In this document: positions 5,367 to 11,006 of the stretch, piece after piece | Numbering within the stretch: the stretch's first letter is position 1 | Layout: every line of letters begins with the position of its first letter | Origin: CALCCV01 sp964388665 | GTDB lineage: Bacteria; Bdellovibrionota; Bdellovibrionia; Bdellovibrionales; Bdellovibrionaceae | NCBI GenBank assembly: GCA_964388665.1 | Contig: CAYMBJ010000103.1 | Span: 1-11,016 of the forward strand | Direction of reading: 5' to 3' | DNA length: 11,016 bases | Made by a program: the position numbers and the translations under genes | The notes under the pieces: generated by a model | What the model was told of the DNA's origin: nothing | What the model saw: the letters and a program-made list of their open reading frames with translations, nothing else | Databases searched by the model: none

Positions 5367-7223
5367 TTAGTTGCCAGCATTTTTGAACAAACTTCGATAC
5401 TCCATTGGAGCCGCAACGCATGCGTGTTCAATCTTAATTTCAAGCGAACTTGTATTGAAATTAATGCGACTTGAAACCACTGGATTCTCACGACCGTCGA
5501 GTCGGTACAAAACCACGCCTTCAATCAAATTTGGATCGGCGATTAAGTAATATTGGTTGCCACTGATCTCGTTTGAAACCACTAGCTTTAGCCGCCCCGC
5601 GAAAGGATTTGAATCGTCGACGTCGGTTGCGTTGATTAGACTTAATTGTTTCATAGCCGCCACTTCGATATCAGGGCCACAAACCAAAAAGACCGGGGCA
5701 ATATCCAAATTCTGACCATCGAGTGAAAGTTGTTTACGCATTAGTTTAAAACCTTCGCTCAAACTGGTTTCGCTGACCGTCAATGGTGATCCTAAGTTTT
5801 TGTGCACAGTGGATTCATATAACGCCAAACCATCGCTCATAATTTTATTTGTGGTCAACGCCGAGTATGCTTGTACGTTTTCAAGTCTGGCCGCCGATTG
5901 AGCAGCGTTTGCGATAACTCGCTGCAAGCTTCTTAGATCGTCATTGATGATCATTTGGCTTGTGAACTTGTGGATAATTCCGAAATCCTGCAATTGAGCA
6001 ACTTCCTTGGCCTCGTTCAATCCGGCATATCGAAATTCGGAGCCTTCGCTTCGAGGACTGAGATTTGAAACATCGCCAATTTTTACAAAGGAAAATTCTT
6101 TATAGTTTGACAAAACGTCTGATCGCGCCCACTGGGTCCAAGAACGGGGAGCCTCTTGGTATTGCCTTTGAAGCGCCTTCTCGCTAGACACTGACAAAAT
6201 CAAAGGCAGATCACTGGAACTCATAGAACGCTGGGCCAATCCCGCATCGGTTTCAAACGCCAGCCTACCACCTAGAATTGATTCGGTGACTCGAACCAAA
6301 GACTGTCCTGCAAAGTGTTTCCCGCCTTCGCTGAGTTCAATCCGCGGGTCCATTCTATGTGCAAGGCAATCCACAATTGCACTTTGGCGCGCTTTATCGT
6401 GAGCGGTGTTCTGCTCAACTCGTGGGATGTTATCGGTTCGGATATTTGATTGCACACCCATGAGGTTACGGATTTTCAGCGCACCAATTACAGCGTCCTT
6501 TACTTCGGACACGGTGGCTTGCATTGAAACTTGTCTATCCGCAAATTCCTTGTCGAGTCCTGCGCGGGTCACAATATCGCGAATCTCAACTTCTTGCTCG
6601 TGCTTTGCAAGTTGGGCCTCTAGGTCCGCGATTCTCTTTTGTTCTGGGGTCATGTGTACTTCACTTTCTGTGACGATTGTCACTTCTAAATAATTGTTTG
6701 AATCTTGATTTCTAATCTGCGCGTCTTTGTCGAAAGGAATAGCCACGATAGATAATTCGTAGGGTTCCCAATCTGTCGCTCGGAATGTGCGAATCTTGTC
6801 ACCTGATTTGGAAACGTCTTCCATTTTGTGAGTTCGATAACCAACACTCACGCCTTTCAAAATGCCGTCTTGAATCTTTTGAAATATCGCCTCAGATTTT
6901 GGATCTTGCGCGAACCTTACAACCGCGCGGCCTTCGCCGTTAAATACACTGACAGATTGAACCGTGCCAATTACCGAATCCAATGAATCGCCTCGGTGGC
7001 TGTCCAGTAGCGGTGCTCCCGATTTCAATCGATCTAGCCGAATATGCTTCGGGTCCATACTCAACTCTTCGTAGAATTGTCCGTCCCAACCGCTTCGCAA
7101 TCCTTTGGCGCCAGTGGCCCACACAAGGCCCACAGTGCGCTTTTCGATGTCTATGGTTGACTTGGTTGGGGTTATCTCGAATTTGCGATTGCCGGCTTCG
7201 AGTAGCCGTTTTGTGATTGTCAT
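5367..7223 (-). CDS. Prohead protease / HK97-type major capsid protein fusion
   Basis: The 618-residue product joins the capsid maturation protease to the shell subunit. Residues about 1-175 are a peptidase S78 domain. SGAPLLDSH (His76) and GILKGVSVGYR (Ser126) carry the expected catalytic pair, followed by the family motif YELSIVAIPFDKDA (155-168). Residues 190-215 form a short coiled coil (MTPEQKRIADLEAQLAKHEQEVE), resembling the delta or scaffold segment that the protease removes. Residues about 340-618 look like an HK97-fold capsid protein, with FGIIHKFTSQMIINDDLRSLQRV and a C-terminal strand region ending MEYRSLFKNAGN. I start it at 7223, where AAAGGAG lies four bases upstream; an in-frame ATG at 7340 would run through the terminator hairpin and encode an implausible N-terminus. 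Such fusions are known in some phages. Scaffold, protease and shell in one polypeptide would suit a compact element. Confidence 0.88.
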   Translation of the reverse strand: MTITKRLLEAGNRKFEITPTKSTIDIEKRTVGLVWATGAKGLRSGWDGQFYEELSMDPKHIRLDRLKSGAPLLDSHRGDSLDSVIGTVQSVSVFNGEGRAVVRFAQDPKSEAIFQKIQDGILKGVSVGYRTHKMEDVSKSGDKIRTFRATDWEPYELSIVAIPFDKDAQIRNQDSNNYLEVTIVTESEVHMTPEQKRIADLEAQLAKHEQEVEIRDIVTRAGLDKEFADRQVSMQATVSEVKDAVIGALKIRNLMGVQSNIRTDNIPRVEQNTAHDKARQSAIVDCLAHRMDPRIELSEGGKHFAGQSLVRVTESILGGRLAFETDAGLAQRSMSSSDLPLILSVSSEKALQRQYQEAPRSWTQWARSDVLSNYKEFSFVKIGDVSNLSPRSEGSEFRYAGLNEAKEVAQLQDFGIIHKFTSQMIINDDLRSLQRVIANAAQSAARLENVQAYSALTTNKIMSDGLALYESTVHKNLGSPLTVSETSLSEGFKLMRKQLSLDGQNLDIAPVFLVCGPDIEVAAMKQLSLINATDVDDSNPFAGRLKLVVSNEISGNQYYLIADPNLIEGVVLYRLDGRENPVVSSRINFNTSSLEIKIEHACVAAPMEYRSLFKNAGN

Positions 7224-7253
7224 GTTGCTCCTTTGATGGAAGGGGTGTTGTTG

Positions 7254-7302
7254 AAAATAAAAGACGCCAGCCGTGGAATGCCCAAAAACCACGGCCAGCG
7301 CC
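7254..7302 (-). terminator. Strong terminator-like hairpin in the capsid-gene leader
   Basis: On the minus strand GGCGCTGGCCGTGG (7302-7289) pairs with CCACGGCTGGCGTC (7276-7263): 14 base pairs including three G-U, with a 12-base loop. It is followed by UUUUAUUUU (7262-7254). The capsid ribosome site begins about 25 bases later. No gene stop lies nearby (the nearest upstream gene ends 385 bases earlier), so it is not a plain end-of-gene terminator. It looks like an attenuator or stability element for the capsid message. A weaker hairpin AGCCC/GGGCT (7320-7305) precedes it. Confidence 0.75.
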
Positions 7303-7413
7303 AAAGCCCGCGAAGGGGCTCTAAAATCGTTAAAATTCATGTAAAATAGGTGTTTACGCGCTTATAGACGTGCTAATCTAAGTCGAAACAATGTAAATCG
7401 TCGTAAGCACTGG

Positions 7414-7430
7414 TATAAGAAATACTTATG
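7414..7430. promoter_or_regulatory. Palindromic operator copy 1
   Basis: TATAAG-AAATA-CTTATG reads on the minus strand as CATAAG-TATTT-CTTATA. One outer position departs from the perfect palindrome. It is the copy closest to the capsid gene, about 190 bases upstream of its ATG. Confidence 0.65.
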
Positions 7431-7611
7431 GTAGGTATGAATCAGAGTGAGACTCATCGAAAAATCTTATAGCTATGTGAAATCTGCCAGCGTGCCACCC
7501 GATGCCTATCTCGATTAAAACAGGACCCTAGCTCTTCTATACACGATCTGATGCCATCTCTAATATATTAATTCTCATCTCGATTGTGGTAATATAATCT
7601 AAACAATCTGC

Positions 7612-7628
7612 CATAAGAATTTCTTATA
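7612..7628. promoter_or_regulatory. Palindromic operator copy 2
   Basis: CATAAG-AATTT-CTTATA. The left arm and the TTTCTTAT core are identical to copy 3 on the plus strand. A candidate leftward -10 (TATATT) lies about 20 bases away on the capsid side, so a bound protein would touch the -35 region. Confidence 0.65.
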
Positions 7629-7663
7629 CCAAGCGCTTCATATCGATTCAATTAGCTCTGACC

Positions 7664-7680
7664 CATAAGCTTTTCTTATG
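7664..7680. promoter_or_regulatory. Palindromic operator copy 3
   Basis: CATAAG-CTTTT-CTTATG, with perfect 6-base arms. Its centre is 52 bases (about five helical turns) from copy 2, so proteins on both would lie on the same DNA face. It lies six bases beyond the stop of the winged-helix gene. Confidence 0.65.
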
Positions 7681-7686
7681 CGCCCG

Positions 7687-7956
7687 TCACTTGGCAGTGG
7701 ATAGTCGCCAGGTGTCCGGTGGCCCAAGGCAATAGGCGAACGCATTGGCCCCTGGTAAGGCGATCTTTCTAAGGCACCGCATAGCCTGTAAGCGCCGCAT
7801 GGCGCGCTTTACGTTGAAGATTGGAAGCCCTAGGTCGTCTGCGAGAGCTACCTGTGTGAACTGTGTTTTACGGCTCAATATCAGATGACACAGAATCGTT
7901 CTTTCAAATGCCGTTAGCGATTTCTCACCAATGATCTGTTCAATCAGAGTTTCCAT
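7687..7956 (-). CDS. Small winged-helix DNA-binding protein, candidate regulator of the structural genes
   Basis: The 89-residue product begins METLIEQIIGEKSLTAFERTILCHLIL and has a helix-turn-helix at about 34-62 (TQVALADDLGLPIFNVKRAMRRLQAM), followed by a short wing-like segment (CLRKIALPGANAFAY). The pattern of helix, helix-turn-helix and wing is that of MarR- or phage-type winged-helix proteins. I start it at the ATG at 7956, with GAGG six bases upstream; a TTG 33 bases earlier has only a U-run before it. It lies directly upstream of the three palindromic operators and the capsid operon. A role as the protein that reads those sites is inferred from position only. No sequence-specific family is recognised. 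Confidence 0.65.
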   Translation of the reverse strand: METLIEQIIGEKSLTAFERTILCHLILSRKTQFTQVALADDLGLPIFNVKRAMRRLQAMRCLRKIALPGANAFAYCLGPPDTWRLSTAK

Positions 7957-8053
7957 AATGCCTCGCGGGTAGTAATTGATTTTGGACAAAAAAAAGCCTG
8001 TCGAATGTATCTAGAAAATTTTGTGCTTATACTATATCGGTGAGTGCAACATC

Positions 8054-8122
8054 ACTTTAACAACGGGGCGATATTTTTGGTCCTATATAGCTATGGGACA
8101 TGGTCAACTACTTTAACAACGG
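8054..8122. repeat. 13-base direct repeat at the end of the 179-residue gene
   Basis: ACTTTAACAACGG occurs at 8054-8066 and 8110-8122. The second copy encodes the last residues of the 179-residue protein (PLLK then TAG, on the minus strand). The first, 56 bases further along the transcript, would encode the same PLLK followed by TGA. It looks like a short duplication or recombination scar of the gene end. Confidence 0.55.
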
Positions 8123-8647
8123 CTTCTTGATAAATGCCTCACGGCAGATTTTCTCAATGATATTGCTGATCTTTCCAGTCGAAGGCGGCTTAGCTCCAAT
8201 TAGCTTGAACTTTGCAACAATCTCGTCTCTAGTCAAACCGCCAGCGTGTAGTCTGAATATGAATCGTTCTTCTGCCGACCTAAACTCGCCATAACGTAAC
8301 CAATAGGCGCACTCTTCAAAATACTTGTATCGTTCAATATCCAATTCAATTATGATTTTGTTTACGTTGTCTTTACATATGTCTGCCGCAGTCTCGACGT
8401 CCTTGAACCCGTCCTTCTTTAGTTTGGCGCTCCATTCTTTCTGGATCTGTTTAAATTCTTTAGTCTGATAGAACTTTGTCGACTTATCGCCACGGGCTCC
8501 CGCCATGACAGTAAACTTGCGTTTCATAGGTGTAACAACCAATGCGTCGGGCTGTTCAATGCCTTGAAGCCAATCGTATGCCAGCATAACCAATTTAGGC
8601 TTAGACTTCTCAATGGCTCTTGTTTGTCGTTCAATGATTTCAATCAC
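8108..8647 (-). CDS. Unrecognised protein with C-terminal sigma-region-4-like helix-turn-helix
   Basis: The 179-residue product has a basic N-terminal half with no familiar motif (IEKSKPKLVMLAYDWLQG, then MKRKFTVMAGARGDKSTKFYQ). Its C-terminal part (about 123-170) reads SAEERFIFRLHAGGLTRDEIVAKF, then PPSTGKISNIIEKICREAF. The E-x-x-F-x-x-R-L-x-x-G-G-L-x-x-x-E-I spacing resembles sigma factor region 4 or related phage transcription activators. I start it at GTG 8647, whose GTGA overlaps the stop of the upstream gene, a coupled start; a TTG at 8677 is the alternative. Together with the winged-helix gene it sits between early genes and the structural control region, where late-gene activators usually lie. 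That function is inference. Confidence 0.6.
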   Translation of the reverse strand: MIEIIERQTRAIEKSKPKLVMLAYDWLQGIEQPDALVVTPMKRKFTVMAGARGDKSTKFYQTKEFKQIQKEWSAKLKKDGFKDVETAADICKDNVNKIIIELDIERYKYFEECAYWLRYGEFRSAEERFIFRLHAGGLTRDEIVAKFKLIGAKPPSTGKISNIIEKICREAFIKKPLLK

Positions 8648-9600
8648 TTCGAACCATCCAAATATTGATCTAACCAATACCCCAACTCGTTGGCCGCCTT
8701 ACGCGGCCCCAAAGCCTTTACCCAGGCCTCTGGCGTCGACCCACCCAATCTACCACGTAACCACATTGGCGCCTTACCTTGGGCCGCTAGGTGCGTATAA
8801 AGGGCAGTCAGTTTAGATCTGTATTCCAATTGGTGAAATGTCGCGGACTTCTTTAAATTATAGTCAAACCACTTAAGGAACTCGGGTAGCTTGTCGTCGC
8901 AGACATCGATGTAAAACAACTCAACTTTGTAGTGGAAGTCTTTGTCGGATTCGGGCGTAACCACAAGGGGCGGCTGTTCTGTCGTTTGTAGGCCACATTC
9001 AGTGGCCGATTCATTAGTATTCTTTTTGGTTTCAACTTCATTATTAACATTTTCATAATCGGAATACATAATACGCCCTACGGGCTCCATAATCGTAATC
9101 ACGGGACCTTTTGAGGGACCGTTTGAGGGACCACTTGGCAACATGTCTAAAAATGGTTTGAAGACCACTCTATATTTCTTGGCAGTGCGCCGACCTTTGC
9201 CCTTGTTATCCTCGATGAGCGTTAGCAGTGGAGTGTCGGAGCCGCACAATTGTGCCAGCGCTCGGTTCCAATCTCTGGATTTGATGTTCTTTGGAATATT
9301 CAAGTTAGGGTCTGCGTTCCCCCATCCCTCGGCTATGCTGCGGGCCAAGAGAATTTCGAGCTTCCCTGTGGTTAAGACCCCGTTCATAATGGTGCCCATG
9401 AGGCGGTCAGACAAGCGGTCAGATTGATAGAATTGACCTATCCATTTCCATGGTGGTTGATCGGGGACTGATGACAGCTTAGTAAACGCTTCAAATAGGC
9501 ACTGGCCGCCCGTTATCTCTCTAACTCCCGCGCTCAATGCAGCAAGTGGATTGTCTTCTGTTATTGGCTTATCGTGCTTTTCGTTGGTTATTTCGCTCAT
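8644..9600 (-). CDS. Unrecognised 318-residue protein, possible DNA-binding or replication protein
   Basis: The product has two parts joined by a low-complexity, Asn/Glu/Thr-rich linker (about 160-215). The N-terminal part (about 15-155) is helical and contains WKWIGQFYQSDRLSDRLMG and KSRDWNRALAQLCGSDTPLLTL, then a basic KGKGRRTAKKYRVVF strand. This arrangement is seen in winged-helix replication-initiation domains, but I cannot assign a family. The linker begins PSGPSNGPSKGP, encoded by three 12-base repeats. The C-terminal part (about 220-318) has EFLKWFDYNLKKSATFHQLEYRSKLTALYTHL and GRLGGSTPEAWVKALGPRKA. The ATG at 9600 has GAGGA nine bases upstream and lies within the end of the preceding gene. 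As the largest gene of the early cluster it is the best candidate for a replication or helper-recognition protein. Confidence 0.55.
   Translation of the reverse strand: MSEITNEKHDKPITEDNPLAALSAGVREITGGQCLFEAFTKLSSVPDQPPWKWIGQFYQSDRLSDRLMGTIMNGVLTTGKLEILLARSIAEGWGNADPNLNIPKNIKSRDWNRALAQLCGSDTPLLTLIEDNKGKGRRTAKKYRVVFKPFLDMLPSGPSNGPSKGPVITIMEPVGRIMYSDYENVNNEVETKKNTNESATECGLQTTEQPPLVVTPESDKDFHYKVELFYIDVCDDKLPEFLKWFDYNLKKSATFHQLEYRSKLTALYTHLAAQGKAPMWLRGRLGGSTPEAWVKALGPRKAANELGYWLDQYLDGSK
9103..9132 (-). repeat. Three 12-base tandem repeats inside the 318-residue gene
   Basis: GGGACC recurs at 9103, 9115 and 9127, each as GGGACC(T/G/A)(T/T/C)TTG(A/A/G). In protein the array gives GPS-NGPS-KGP. It may be only a flexible linker, but short iterons inside an initiator gene also mark replication origins in some satellites and plasmids. 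Confidence 0.45.
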
Positions 9601-9757
9601 TGGATTTTTCCTCTGGTTGGTTTGTGATTATCTCAAGACTTGCCGCCGTTGTAGAGGAAGCATTTTGAATCACTATTCCGTTTCTGTGACGTATGGATTG
9701 GCCGGGCGGTATTCGCACGACCCATTTGGATTGTTTTTTCGCGTCTAATTCTGACAT
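9569..9757 (-). CDS. Small basic protein of unknown function
   Basis: The 62-residue product starts MSELDAKKQSKWVVRIPPGQSIRHRNGIVI and ends in a polar, basic tail (NERNNQRKAR). The first 35 residues look like one or two beta hairpins; no domain is recognised. I use the ATG at 9757 because AAGGA lies seven bases upstream. An in-frame ATG at 9775 sits inside the CATAGCTATG palindrome and has no ribosome site. Its end overlaps the start of the 318-residue gene by 32 bases, which implies coupled translation. Confidence 0.55.
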   Translation of the reverse strand: MSELDAKKQSKWVVRIPPGQSIRHRNGIVIQNASSTTAASLEIITNQPEEKSNERNNQRKAR

Positions 9758-9772
9758 AATTCGATCCTTGGA

Positions 9773-9782
9773 CATAGCTATG
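9773..9782. promoter_or_regulatory. CATAGCTATG palindrome, one of three ATAGCTATG motifs
   Basis: This 10-base perfect palindrome lies between two small genes. The 9-base core ATAGCTATG also occurs at 7469-7477 and 8087-8095. All three copies are in intergenic gaps of the leftward transcription unit, in the same orientation, and none was noticed inside a gene. A protein site or promoter element is possible; nothing else supports it. Confidence 0.35.
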
Positions 9783-9810
9783 CCCTAGTGTGTTTGGTTG
9801 ATTAGTTTAT

Positions 9811-10059
9811 TCAGTTTTTGTTGATAGGCCGGATTGACCGGCTTTGGGTTCGTTGGGCGGGGACAGATTGTCCACTTGGCCGCGTGTGATTTTCCTTATC
9901 GGCATATTTCAGAAAATCTTTAGCGTTTGAACAACTATTCGCAATTTGAGTCGATTCCAATTGCGCCGCCAAAGTTTTCACTTCGGCAAGCGTTCGGGTT
10001 AACACTGGCGTGGTAGGCATTCCACAATTGGCAATGCGGTCTTCGATCAACAAAATCAA
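9811..10059 (-). CDS. Small hypothetical protein
   Basis: The frame gives 82 residues from a TTG at 10059, or 69 from the ATG at 10020 (MPTTPVLTRTLAEVKTL). Neither start has a good ribosome site; GTGGA abuts the ATG. The N-terminal part of the shorter form is one amphipathic helix (TRTLAEVKTLAAQLESTQIA), and the C-terminus is polar and basic (SRSIRPINKN) and probably disordered. No family is recognised. It lies 20 bases after the preceding stop, in line with its neighbours, so I accept it as a gene with moderate confidence. Confidence 0.45.
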   Translation of the reverse strand: MILLIEDRIANCGMPTTPVLTRTLAEVKTLAAQLESTQIANSCSNAKDFLKYADKENHTRPSGQSVPAQRTQSRSIRPINKN

Positions 10060-10079
10060 GAGTCGTAGCTATTCGGTGT

Positions 10080-10310
10080 TCACGCGGCGTCCTTTAGCTT
10101 TGAGAACTCCTCAGCGTTCAATCGCATTAGCTCATCAATCTGGGCGGCACAGCGCCGAAGCGCCTTGTGCTGTGCTATCAACTGTAGGCTATGTTTCTCT
10201 GCCGACTTCGCGTCGTGTTTAAGCTTGTCGAGTTCGCCGTTAACAATGCCTTTGAGGTAGTGCCATTTGCCCATGAATAAAGTTCGCTTTGGTAACTTCT
10301 TAGATTTCAT
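10080..10310 (-). CDS. Small coiled-coil-like basic protein
   Basis: The 76-residue product has a basic start (MKSKKLPKRTLFMGKWHYLKG) and then a long, charged helix (about 25-76: ELDKLKHDAKSAEKHSLQLIAQ, CAAQIDELMRLNAEEFSKLKD) with heptad-like spacing. No family is recognised; a small dimeric regulator or assembly factor is possible. Its ATG overlaps the stop of the upstream gene by four bases (ATGA), a clear sign of operon coupling. Confidence 0.6.
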   Translation of the reverse strand: MKSKKLPKRTLFMGKWHYLKGIVNGELDKLKHDAKSAEKHSLQLIAQHKALRRCAAQIDELMRLNAEEFSKLKDAA

Positions 10311-10609
10311 GCCGCGCCAACCAGTGATTTGAGTTGAGCAGTGTTCTCGGGAATGTCGCCAAGATGTAACCCGTCGAAAGTGGTCTCTCTAACGGACTGT
10401 TCATCGATGGCTAGGACATACACTGGATCTAGCATAGCGATTAGATCTCGTAGTTTTTGAAGCTGCTCTGGAGTGCCTTGTACTCGATTGAGTTGAACCA
10501 TTGTTCGATGAAATGGGTACTCGTGTAGGAATTCATCTTGACCAGTCATTGCAAGCCCTACGGCGGAAACTAGATTCTTTGCCATTTTTTCGTAGCTATA
10601 TTTTCGCAT
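10307..10609 (-). CDS. First gene of the leftward operon, unknown function
   Basis: The 100-residue product starts MRKYSYEKMAKNLVSAVGLAMTGQDEFL and is largely helical, with QGTPEQLQKLRDLIAMLDPVYVLAIDEQ in the middle. No motif is recognised. The ATG at 10609 is preceded by GGGAGA with six to seven bases of spacing, the best ribosome site of the early cluster. This fits the promoter-proximal gene of a leftward transcript starting in the divergent region to its right. Confidence 0.6.
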   Translation of the reverse strand: MRKYSYEKMAKNLVSAVGLAMTGQDEFLHEYPFHRTMVQLNRVQGTPEQLQKLRDLIAMLDPVYVLAIDEQSVRETTFDGLHLGDIPENTAQLKSLVGAA

Positions 10610-10769
10610 TTGATTCTCCCTTTTTACATTTCAGCATAATTGCTGCATGCCTATCTTTTCGGACTAAAGTCGAGGAACTTGATAGTCTATTTTGAGATAA
10701 TTAGGGACACTTTATGGTACACTAATTAGTGTGGTATCTGGGACGTAATAAACCCCTTATGATTTGGAT
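10610..10769. promoter_or_regulatory. Divergent promoter region with a 14-base perfect palindrome
   Basis: This 160-base gap separates the leftward operon from the rightward ribbon-helix-helix gene. It contains the perfect palindrome ACACTAATTAGTGT (10719-10732) and a related half-site GGGACACT (10704-10711), 12 bases before GGTACACT (10716-10723). A rightward -10 TACACT (10718-10723) overlaps the palindrome; a -35 TTGAGA (10692-10697) is 20 bases away, longer than ideal. A leftward -10 TATGCT lies near 10640. The layout fits an operator for the adjacent ribbon-helix-helix protein that could switch both directions. Confidence 0.55.
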
Positions 10770-10982
10770 ATGGACGTCCGAACAAAGAAAATGGTTAAAG
10801 AACTAAAGAACAAGGGCTTCGACGTAAAGCGCCGGGTGCCTACCGTAAAGAAGACCTTTGAGGTGCCCGAAGACACCCTAGAGAAGTTTAAAAAGGCCGT
10901 GTATCAAAGAGACATGAAAATCAAGGACGCTATTGAGGAAGCTCTAGAGGACTGGGTTGAGAAGGAGAAATTTCATTTTTAG
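10770..10982 (+). CDS. Ribbon-helix-helix DNA-binding protein
   Basis: The 70-residue product has a basic N-terminal arm (1-26) and a ribbon-helix-helix at about 27-66: strand KKTFEV, helix 1 PEDTLEKFKKAVYQ, a short turn RDM, and helix 2 KIKDAIEEALEDWVEK. Such proteins bind DNA as dimers and often repress their own promoter. It is the only rightward gene of the element in this window and faces the leftward operon across a palindrome, as expected for the control switch of a temperate element or satellite. The start is the ATG at 10770; a TTG at 10764 is also in frame. No Shine-Dalgarno is visible for either, so translation may be weak. A partition or antitoxin role is possible, but no partner gene is seen. 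Confidence 0.7.
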   Translation: MDVRTKKMVKELKNKGFDVKRRVPTVKKTFEVPEDTLEKFKKAVYQRDMKIKDAIEEALEDWVEKEKFHF

Positions 10983-10988
10983 TTGAAA

Positions 10989-11006
10989 GTCGGCAAGAGA
11001 GCCGGT
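10989..11006 (+). terminator. Weak hairpin after the ribbon-helix-helix gene
   Basis: GTCGGC and GCCGGT can pair over six bases (two G-U) with a 6-base loop, followed by TGATTT. It is a poor terminator by eye, and the sequence ends 10 bases later. Confidence 0.25.

Larger units (their letters stand above)
7303..7686 (-). promoter_or_regulatory. Control region for the structural genes
   Basis: Some 380 bases without a gene separate the winged-helix gene from the capsid leader hairpin. The region is AT-rich and holds three copies of a 17-base palindrome (listed separately) and one ATAGCTATG motif (7469-7477). Possible leftward -10 sequences are TATATT (about 7592-7587) and TATAAG (about 7362-7357), but none has a strong -35. 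That fits promoters that need an activator bound at the palindromes. Exact start sites cannot be read from sequence. Confidence 0.5.

Noticed and set aside
6272..7216. Other-frame open frames within the capsid fusion
   Set aside because: They overlap a protein with clear protease and capsid motifs and show no motif of their own.
7224..7340. N-terminal extension of the capsid fusion from an ATG at 7340
   Set aside because: The 39 extra residues run through the terminator-type hairpin and lack protease-family similarity, while AAAGGAG sits just upstream of the ATG at 7223.
7303..7686. CRISPR-like array formed by the three CATAAG palindromes
   Set aside because: Spacing is irregular (52 and 198 bases), the units are only 17 bases, and there are no cas genes.
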